From assembly GCA_029449235.1 (NCBI GenBank), contig JANATG010000005.1, forward strand, positions 868,001 through 932,000: a stretch of 64,000 nt of DNA, written 5' to 3'. Below are positions 55,922 to 64,000 of the stretch, one piece after another. Made by a program: the position numbers and the translations under genes. Below the pieces are notes generated by a model that was given only the letters and a program-made list of their open reading frames with translations, was not told where the DNA came from and did no database searches. Source of the stretch: Linnemannia schmuckeri. Taxonomy: Eukaryota > Mortierellomycota > Mortierellomycetes > Mortierellales > Mortierellaceae. Positions within the stretch are counted from its first letter, which is position 1; each line of letters starts with the position of its first letter.

Positions 55922-58900
55922 ATACTCAAAAACTGAAATGCCAATATTGGTGGCGTTTGTGTCTTTTTCTTATTTTGAAACAACGATATTAAATTACGAC
56001 GATCACGACCTTTTGCATTTTATTTCAAACAATCAAAATCAGACGATGCGGACGATGCAGACGAGCCTGATGACCCGCACAACAACATGGAGTATTTGAT
56101 CAAATGGAAACAGCACAGTCACATGCACAACACCTGGGAGCCTTACCAAGACCTCCGACAGTATAAGGGCTTCAAGAAGGTTGACAGCTATATCCATCGC
56201 TTTGTTTACCCCGAGATCGCGCTGAAGTCGGACCCCAACACCATGCGCGAGGAGATCGAGCAATCCGATGTCAACCGAGAGATGCTTCGCGATGAACTCA
56301 AAGACTATCGAACTGTCGAGCGTATTATCGCCTCCAGGACCTCGAAATCAGGCGAGACGGAATACTTTTGCAAATGGAACCGTCTGGCCTACAGTGCTGC
56401 TACCTGGGAAGTCGAGGATCAGATTTCAGACAATCACCAGGCAGAGATCGATGCATTCTTGGACCGAGAGTCAAGCCAAAAGGTTCCCTACAAGACGACT
56501 ATCTACCCTAAAGGACAGCGACCACCCTTCAAAAAGATGGTCACTCAGCCTGAATACCTGGTGGGAGGTCAACTCCGCGACTACCAATTGACCGGATTGA
56601 ACTGGATGTCTCGCCTCTGGTCCAGGAACGAGAACGGCATCCTGGCAGACGAAATGGGTCTGGGCAAGACAGTGCAGTCTATCTCGATCATATCCTTCCT
56701 GTTTCACCAACACAACCTCTACGGTCCCTATCTGGTCGTGGTTCCGCTTTCGACAATCGGCGCATGGCAACGCGAGTTTGAGCGGTGGGCTCCCGACATG
56801 AACATGATTGTATACATTGGTGATGGCGCGAGTCGACAGACCATCCGCGATTACGAGTTCTATCAGAAGGGGTCAACTACCAAGATCCGGTTCAATGTCC
56901 TCTTGACAACCTTCGAGTTGGTGCGCATGGACCGCGCAGAGTTGGACAAGATTAAGTGGACTTACCTAGCAATCGACGAGGCCCATCGGCTCAAGAACAA
57001 GCAATCGCAGCTTCACGAGACCCTCAAAGACTTTCACACCGCCAACCGCCTGTTGATCACCGGAACCCCTCTCCAGAACAGCGTCAAGGAGCTGATTGCA
57101 CTCTGCAACTTTTTGATGCCCGACAAGTTTGTGGACGACGACGTGGAGATCGATATGGCGGATGCAGAACAGGAGGCTAAGATCCGCGACCTGCACGACA
57201 ACTTGAAGCCTTACATGCTGCGTCGTTTGAAGAAGGATGTCGAAAAGTCGCTGCCCAAGAAGACTGAGCGTATTCTTCGCGTGGAGTTGTCCCAGCTCCA
57301 GACCCACTACTACAAGAATATCCTCACTAAAAACTTTGCCGTCCTCAACAAGGGTGTCTCCGGTCATGGCCAGCTGAGCTTGTTGAACGTCGCCATGGAG
57401 CTCAAGAAGGCCAGTAATCATCCATACCTGTTCCCGAACGCAGAGGTCGTGTCGGACAAGCGGGAGGAGCAACTCAAGGGCATTATCATGAGCAGTGGCA
57501 AGATGGTCCTGCTTGACAAGCTGTTGACAAGGCTCAAGAAGGACGGACATCGTGTCTTGATCTTTTCCCAGATGGTGAGGATGCTGGACATCATGACGGA
57601 TTACCTAGCCCTCCGTGGGTTCGCCTTTCAACGTCTGGACGGCAGTGTCGGATCAGAGGCTCGCAAGCGATCGATTGAGCACTTCAATGCACCCAACTCG
57701 ATCGATTTTGTCTTTTTGCTGTCGACCCGTGCCGGTGGTCTTGGTATCAACCTGGAGACGGCCGACACTGTCATCATCTTTGACTCGGATTGGAACCCTC
57801 AGAACGATCTTCAAGCAATGGCGCGTGCTCATCGTATCGGCCAGAAGAATGTTGTCAATGTCTACCGGTTCGTCTCCAAGGACACGATCGAGGAGGACAT
57901 TATCGAGCGTGCCAAGCGCAAGATGGTCCTCGAGTACTGCATTATCAAACAGATGGACACTTCGGGGCTGGAGATTTTGCAGCAAAAGAAGGCAGCCGAG
58001 ACATCGACAGGTTTCACCAAAGACGAGCTTTCAGCAATCCTCAAATTCGGCGCGCAGAGTATGTTCCAGCAGACTGAGGGAGCAGCAGCCAAGAAGCTGG
58101 ACGAGCTTGATTTGGACGAGATTTTGGCTCGTGCTGAGGACCACGACACGACAGATGCTGTCGCCTTGGCCGGTGGTGATGAGTTCTTGGAACAGTTCAA
58201 GTACACCGACTTTGGTGCAGAAGACATGTCTTGGGACGAGATTATCCCTGCCGACGAGCGTGAACAGTTTGAGGCCGAAGAGAGGGCCAAGATGGAGGAG
58301 CAGCTCTACACGCCTCGCAATCGTGGTCGCGTATCCTATGCGGAGGAGAAGGCAAACTCTCCATCGCCTGAGTCTGAAGGCCGCCGGAAGAGACGCAAGG
58401 CATCGAGCAACTCAACCTCGGCACCAGCAGGACCCAAGAAAAAGCGCGGCGCAGGACTTGACCCATCTGAACTGAACACGAAGGATCTTCGTGCCCTGGC
58501 CCGAGGTATGCTCAAGTACGGAATCGTGACCGATCGTTACCAGGACGTTGTGGCCGAGGCGGAGCTCGAGGACAAGGAGGAAGGCGTGGTCAAGCAAGAG
58601 GCTGAGGATTTGATTCATGCCTGCGAGGATGCTTTGGGAGTCGAACACGATTCGATTGACAACCAGGATCCTGACGAGGACCTTCCCTACGCCAAGAAGA
58701 ACGCCAAGGCAGTTTTGTTTACCTACAAGGAGGTCGAGAAGGTGAACGCTGGTCAGATGATTTTGCGATTGAAGGATCTTCGGGCCATGAACCGCAAGCT
58801 AGATGGTACCGACACTACAAAGTTCAGGATGGGTATCGCGCTGAAGCCTGTGATGAATTGGTCGTGTTCTTGGGGTCAAAAAGACGATGCCTCTCTGGTT

Positions 58901-60289
58901 ATCGGCATCTATAAACATGGATTCGGTGCATGGGACAAGATTCAAGAGGATACCGCCTTGGGATTCAGCAACAAGTTCTTCCTTTCGACTCAGGATGCCA
59001 AGGATGTGGGGAAGATTCCCAAGGCTCTTCACTTGGTCCGTCGTGGAGAGTATCTGTTGAAAACTCTTCGCGAGTCTGAGCGCGACAAAAAGATTCGGCA
59101 ATCGGCGGCAACATCATCTGGATCCCGACGAGAACCCGGCAAGTCATCTCGGAGCACCACCAGCAACCACCAAACCAGTAGCAGTACTAAGGATCAAAGC
59201 AAGAGCAGCAGTCGGTCAGGGGCCAAGGCAACCACCAGCTCCAGTGGCACCAAGTCCCGCTCTTCCACCACTCGGTCAGGACGGTCATCCAAGGGCAATG
59301 CTGCCTCTGGCTCAGATCGCGGCGAAGATTCTTCTGGAGGACAGTTGGACGAGACCAGCAAGGATCTGTTGAGAGCTGTGAGTCGCGACCTGAGGACTAT
59401 TCGAGAGTCGGACAAGAAGTCTGTGGAGCCTCAAGTCATTGCCGAGTGTCTGGGTCGGATTGGTCGAGAGATTGAGGATCTGGTCGATGGAGGCTCCTCA
59501 AGGTCAAGAAGCGAACGAGACCGCCTCTCCCGTCAACTGTGGACATTTGCAGGAAAGGCCTTTCCTACAGGCGCTATCCATTACGCTCAGCTCCGTAAGG
59601 GTTACATGGACATCAAGAATGCTCAGAAGCAACCTGTCGAGTCTTCATCTTCGCGGAAACGGCAGCATTCGGAAGATAGTCGAAAGTCAGGCCAGAGGCG
59701 GTCAAGCCCCCATTCTTCTCGACGGAACTACAGTCGCGACCGAGATGATGGAGGACATAGGAGGTCTCGATCAGGACGAGATGGTAGTGCCAGTCCACAG
59801 CGGACGACCTCAAGACACTCTCGCAGGAGGAGCGATTCTTTGGAGGATGAGCGGTTGCGGTACAAGGATCACCGGTCTGGCTCAGCTCATGACCGTGGCA
59901 GCTCCTCAAAACACCGCCACAGATCTGACGATGATGATGATGAGGGCCACAGTCGGTCAGCCAAGCGCCGGAGTACCGGAGATGGCATCCGTGAAGGCAA
60001 CAGCAGCAGCAACCACGTCAGCAACGGCAGTAATGGCAGCCTCGCCAATGGCAGTAGCAACCACGAGGAACGATCGAGGGATAGTCGCAAGCGAGATCGA
60101 TCGTACGACCGTAGCGACCGCCGCAAAGACTCGAGGGATCGTAGTAGAGGTCGCAGTCGAGACCGCAGTCGGGACCGTAGTCGAGACCGCAGTCGGGACC
60201 GAAGTCGCGGACGCTCAGGACGTGGACGAGACCGCGATCGTGACAGGAGTCGAGACCGATCGCACGACGACAGCCGACGCTACCGGTAG
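53970..60289 (+). CDS. CHD1: CHD1 chromatin remodeler
   Basis: Six coding exons (53970-53976, 54620-55062, 55172-55322, 55444-55581, 55700-55882, 56043-60289) give 1722 residues. The 7-base first exon (ATGGACT) is joined over a 643-base intron whose end has TGCTGAC, a pyrimidine tract and TAG. Order: acidic/Ser-rich N-terminus; two chromodomains (about 320-445, EYLIKWKQHSHMHNTWEPY and EYFCKWNRLAYSAATWE); Snf2 ATPase (LADEMGLGKT about 506, DEAHRLKN about 617); helicase C (LSTRAGGLGINLETAD); a SANT/SLIDE-like block (DDASLVIGIYKHGFGAWDKI); a CHCT-like helical domain; and an Arg/Ser/Asp repeat tail. CHD1 reads H3K4 methylation, spaces nucleosomes and follows elongating RNA polymerase II. Exon 1 is the least certain part. 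Confidence 0.92.
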
Positions 60290-60881
60290 TTGAGTCTTAC
60301 TGTGGGACACGCCCTCTGCTGTCGAACTATTTCTTTGGAAACAATAATGGACGGGCGAGGGGGGCAGAAGAGACAAAAAATGTAAAGAGCAGAATACCTG
60401 ATGAGTGATAGCACTAAAAAAAGACACAAAACAAAAAACCCCATTTCGTAGAACAACCAAAAAGAAAAACTTGCAACTTAAGACCCGCATGCATTCATAC
60501 CATTGTTTATTACTTTGTGAACGAGTATTGTTGGTAGTGCCGTTGGTAGGACAAGGAAGTAAGGACGACGCAAAATAAAGGGGCGGAGGAAAAGGGGGGT
60601 GCATCATCACCAGACAGGGAGACTAACAACAACAAGCGACAACAACAATAACCCATCCGCCGCACCAGTCGTCAACTTCTTTTCTTTCCTTTCCTTTCGT
60701 TTCTTTTCTTTTTTTTTTCTTCCTTGTTCTCCTCACCATCACTTGCCTTACCTTCTTTTTCATTCCTCATTCTCATCGCAGCATTCACACACGCTTTCAA
60801 GTCCACCAACCAGGAATACTTGACCAACACCTCCCACAGGACAGCACGTAAGGAATATCGTAGAAACGACACACACACGTC
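60290..60881. other. Intergenic between CHD1 and ankyrin gene
   Basis: About 590 bases; a pyrimidine-rich stretch (60670-60760) lies upstream of the ankyrin gene. Nothing else is recognised. Confidence 0.45.
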
Positions 60882-62105
60882 ATGTTGAGCTCGATTGGAA
60901 AACTATTGGGCAGCCGTACAGAGTTGGACGGAAGTAACGACAGTCTTGGAACCGTAGGAGGCCCTGTCAGCGAGGCATCTGAGGTACAAGCACACGAAGC
61001 TATCGCAAAAGAAACAAGACAGCAGCATGGTTAGGGGACCATACTTCTCTTTGCTCATCGTGCATGCTCCTCTCACCAACGCGAGGGCCTTCTTTTTTCA
61101 AGCTCTTTTTAACTTTTTTATATTGCCTTCACTTTTATGGTCATCTACCTTTACTACCGCACAGATGCTGATCAACGAGTTTTTCACGGCGATCCACGAG
61201 CAAGACACTGAAGCAGTCCGGCGATTGTTGGTTGACCACAAGACGGACTTGACAAGGGCTCGCTTCAAGCCCGAGCCTCAGACTGTTCGGTTCCCGGCCG
61301 AGATCGAGCGGGATGCCTACACGCTTCTGGGAGCTTATCTTGGACCTTTGACGGGTCTTCAATTCTCTATTTTGACAGGACAAGATGGAATTGCCAAAGA
61401 CATCCTCGATTCTACCTTTGAGCAAGGTGAAGAAAGTTGCGCTCTTGTATTCTCATAGACGATTGTTTCATACCATTGTGCCTCCCAGAGGTGAGAAAAC
61501 ATCTATGCTGACCTTTCTTCATGTCTCTTTTGACTGCGATAGATGTCGATGCTCGGTTTGGAGTAAGCGACTCGTTTTGGACGACTTGGAATGAACCTAT
61601 CCCTTCGTCTGTTTCGGAAGCTTTTTCGCTTCCAATTTTTGCGGGTGGGATATGTGACTCGCGACAGACGAAGGGATACACAAGCGCTTCTTGCCCCAAA
61701 CGCAAAGCTCACATGCACACACACTCCATCGTTTTTCTTGTTTGGGCCGTTTTTTCATTGCTATTATCATAGAGTGGCAACACAGCATTGCATTTGGCGG
61801 TCCTGTTGGGTGCATCGGCAATGGTGTCGGCTTTGATTGAACGAGGCGCTGACATCAGTTTGAAGAACAAACGAGGATACTCTGTTGTGGTAATTTTTGA
61901 CCGGGAGAAAACGACACCCATTTTATTCTTATGACCCTTTTTAGTTGACCCTTTTTTCGCAACCACACGTTGGGGAACAAATGCCACCCAACTAACATAC
62001 TGCATCCTATTATTTTTGATATTGGCTTGGTAGGATATGTCCGACAATCATGATATCTTGAGTTTGTTGCAGGCGAGTGGTCAGGAGGGCGAAGATACCC
62101 AGTAG
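60882..62105 (+). CDS. Small ankyrin-repeat protein
   Basis: Five exons (60882-60983, 61165-61426, 61543-61562, 61773-61889, 62034-62105) give 190 residues. The N-terminus is MLSSIGKLLGSRTELDGS. A first degenerate repeat is LINEFFTAIHEQDTEAVRRLL. A clear ankyrin unit follows: GNTALHLAVLLGASAMVSALIERGAD, then ISLKNKRGYSVVDM. Two or three repeats form a small protein-binding module; no catalytic domain is present. Exon 3 is only 20 bases, but both borders are GT-AG and the frame is kept. The function is not predictable. It lies 590 bp downstream of CHD1 on the same strand. Confidence 0.8.
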
Positions 62106-62503
62106 TTACTTTTCCTCAAGCCGATTCCAGGAGGGATTGCCATGTGAGCAACGACAATTACCTAAGATACCTCGAGCATGAGCGATTTCAGCCTGGACAT
62201 GATTTTCTCTGTCTTTATTCTTTTCTATCCAAGCTCAACGCCGTTGAAAATAAAACAGGGAACATTGCAAAAACACATTCCAGGCACCATGTAGACAATG
62301 TCCATTGTGGAGCAAAAGAACCATGGAACCGTGCCTGAATACCATGTTTTGGCTCTCTTTTACATTTCGCCCAAAAGCTGGTGATCTCTTTAAGTGCACG
62401 CTCACGTGATTCAGCATCGATCATCCAGAAATCTGTGGATACAAATGGTCCCAAAAATGCTGAGTTCCCAAGCAATTCGATCGGCGCCAGAAGGCGCCAG
62501 ATA
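62106..62503. other. Intergenic before tRNA-Lys
   Basis: No gene seen. A perfect 6-bp hairpin (GGCGCC AGAA GGCGCC, 62483-62498) lies directly upstream of the tRNA. Confidence 0.45.
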
Positions 62504-62576
62504 GCCCGGCTAGCTCAATCGGTAGAGCGTCAGACTCTTAATCTGAAGGCTGTGGGTTCGACCCCCACGTTGGGCG
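62504..62576 (+). tRNA. tRNA-Lys (anticodon CUU)
   Basis: A 73-base cloverleaf. The acceptor stem is GCCCGGC/GTTGGGC (with G-T pairs). The D arm has TAGCTCAATCGGTAGAGC, which includes the A box. The anticodon arm has loop CTCTTAA with anticodon CTT for AAG codons. The T arm is GTGGGTTCGACCCCCAC, containing the B box GGTTCGACCCC. No intron is present and CCA is not encoded, as expected for a eukaryotic nuclear tRNA. Confidence 0.97.
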
Positions 62577-62837
62577 TAAGATCATAGGCTCATTGGAATC
62601 TCCAGCCTGGTAACCGTCTCCTCGTACTCTAGGATTCGTATCAGCTTTCCAATGATGTCCAATACCTGCATCTCTCTTTTTGACTTTTGGCCTCTTTCTC
62701 CTTGTAGGACTAGAGAGAGAGTGCTGCACGCTGCAATAAGAAAGGGTATCTCTCTGTCTGATTAGATACCTGTGATAGCTTAGAGCTGCCGCTCTTTTTT
62801 TGATCCTGGCACCGGCTAAAGACGGAATATCCTATTT

Positions 62838-62972
62838 ATTGCCCACCCTTTTTTGGTTCCTTGAATGTTGCCCATAGTAAAGTCTATTCGTTGCCCACAA
62901 TTTTGCTCTAATCCGGTGCCCATCCCGAAATCTTAGACGTTGCCCCTGACTCTGCCGCTATATATTGCCCTA
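62838..62972 (+). repeat. Degenerate repeat with TTGCCC core about every 25 bases
   Basis: TTGCCC or GTGCCC occurs at about 62839, 62868, 62891, 62916, 62940 and 62965, spaced 23-29 bases, often as TTGCCCA. The intervening bases vary. No function is assigned. Confidence 0.55.
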
Positions 62973-63065
62973 TCTTCCTTCCCACATCTGCGCCGCGGTA
63001 TCATCTATCTGTAAAGAATCGAGCTCTTGCTACTTGTCCCATGCATGTGTATCAGGAACCTCATA

Positions 63066-63312
63066 GGTATACGGCTTGATACATGAGGCAACATGTCTGC
63101 GATGGACATGCTATTGTTAAGGACAATGTACGAGCAGGAGAAAGAGAAAACGAACGAAAAAGGAAATAAAGTATACGCGAAACTCAGTGGTACATAGCTC
63201 GATACATGAGGCAACCATGTCGGTAATGGTGCAAGTGGGAGAAAGAGAACGAGAAAGGGTACAAGAAAATGCGCGGCTCATGAGGATACAACTCAATAGA
63301 TGGGGCAACTAT
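63066..63312 (+). repeat. Diverged tandem repeat (three units, about 95-125 bp apart)
   Basis: GATACATGAGGCAAC-type units begin at about 63066, 63189 and 63284 (the last diverged to ATAGATGGGGCAAC). The first two are each followed by GAGAAAGAGAA-rich DNA. An A run at 63321-63343 follows. Possibly the remnant of a transposable element or satellite. Confidence 0.6.
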
Positions 63313-63343
63313 CGTGCTGAAAAAAAAAAAAAAAAAAAAAAAA

Positions 63344-64000
63344 TGTTTAAATGATGGCATCTTTTTTGGTCAACATATCACCTCTCACGAACGTATGCAT
63401 TAACCCCATCTCTGTCTTATGCATTATATTTCCTCTCCCACTGTTGTATAGTATCTCTCGAAAGATCATTTGGAATGAATGCGTCCCTGACTCTCTGGGG
63501 CTGGAAGAATGTGGTCAATTCCATCTGAACACTTTTTCCCCCCATATAACATACTCTTATACCCTCCATATATGCTACGATGCAAAGTTGCAAATATTCT
63601 GACAATTATCATAAAAACCCACAACAAATTATAGCATGGTCACCGAGGCCGTCCCTATTTCTTTCCACCATGCATGGTTCGACCCTGGTCTCATAGAGCA
63701 AAAATCTTACATCAATGATAATAGAAAAATTTCATAGGAGCTCCTATGTCTTGACGCGTTGTTCAACCTCAGGGCATCAGTTGTATATAGACAAGCTAGT
63801 GTGCGCCAGGAAGACAGAATCTAGTCACCGCGGCCTTGGCGACCCTGTACTGATATGTCGTGGGTATATATGAATAATACTGGAATAATTGCAATTTTGT
63901 GTGCGGTTCATATGGATTCATATGGGGGATAACATATGGGAGGGAAAATGTGTTCAAATGGGGTCAACGACATTTTTATGGCGCCAGAAAGAGACAGCTG
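63344..64000. other. Gene-free AT-rich terminal region
   Basis: No open frame of note. Two short similar stretches (GTCACCGAGGCCGTC at about 63640 and GTCACCGCGGCCTTG at about 63824) hint at further old repeats. Confidence 0.35.

Overview
This window looks like nuclear DNA of an early-diverging fungus, most probably a Mucoromycota member of the Mortierella group (inferred from gene content and style, not from a marker gene). Genes are closely packed and carry many short GT-AG introns. Intergenic DNA is rich in homopolymer runs and simple repeats. A mobile segment holds a Mutator-like transposase remnant beside an XPG-Fanzor fusion gene. Exon borders below were worked out by hand from frame continuity and splice signals; where a gene is called complete, the summed exon lengths give an intact reading frame.

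Layout. 1-859: last exons of proteasome subunit beta-3. 1106-2575 (-): AIFM2/FSP1-like oxidoreductase. 3545-4895 (+): ribosomal protein S23. 5082-6637 (-): hot-dog-fold protein. 7251-9509 (-): BRF1-type RNA polymerase III factor. A 3.1-kb region without a supportable gene leads to an MCH1-like major facilitator transporter (12663-14574, +). 14772-19207 (-): spliceosome subunit SF3B3/RSE1 in nine exons.

19673 to about 25110 is the accessory segment and the most interesting part. A 5'-truncated MULE transposase end with a SWIM zinc knuckle (-) abuts, head to head, a 5'-truncated gene (+). That gene joins an XPG/FEN1-type nuclease to a Fanzor (eukaryotic TnpB-like) RuvC nuclease. It has decayed: an AT splice donor, an in-frame TGA and a zinc-ribbon Cys-to-Tyr change. 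A bulged hairpin followed by T8 lies just after its stop codon and is a candidate guide-RNA scaffold or terminator. A second structured stretch, with a tRNA-like character, lies at 25453-25561.

25932-26960 (+): voltage-gated proton channel Hv1. 27068-28063 (-): exosome cofactor MPP6. 28294-29924 (+): SPOUT1-type methyltransferase, divergent from MPP6 over 230 bp. 30057-35204 (-): DHX29 translation helicase. 35585-38059 (-): unrecognised protein. 38809-41568 (-): four-helix membrane protein with a long tail. After another 3.2-kb gene-free region: SCT1/GPT2-type acyltransferase (44748-48239, +), Ctr copper transporter (48598-49575, -), mitochondrial Mn-SOD (50045-51302, -), START-domain protein (51987-52868, +), CHD1 remodeler (53970-60289, +), small ankyrin protein (60882-62105, +) and tRNA-Lys(CUU) (62504-62576, +). 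The last 1.4 kb is repeat-like, gene-free DNA.

Most genes are housekeeping functions in protein turnover, translation, splicing, Pol III transcription, chromatin, lipid synthesis and oxidative or metal homeostasis. Nothing suggests that they form one cluster; the mobile segment is the only clear intruder.
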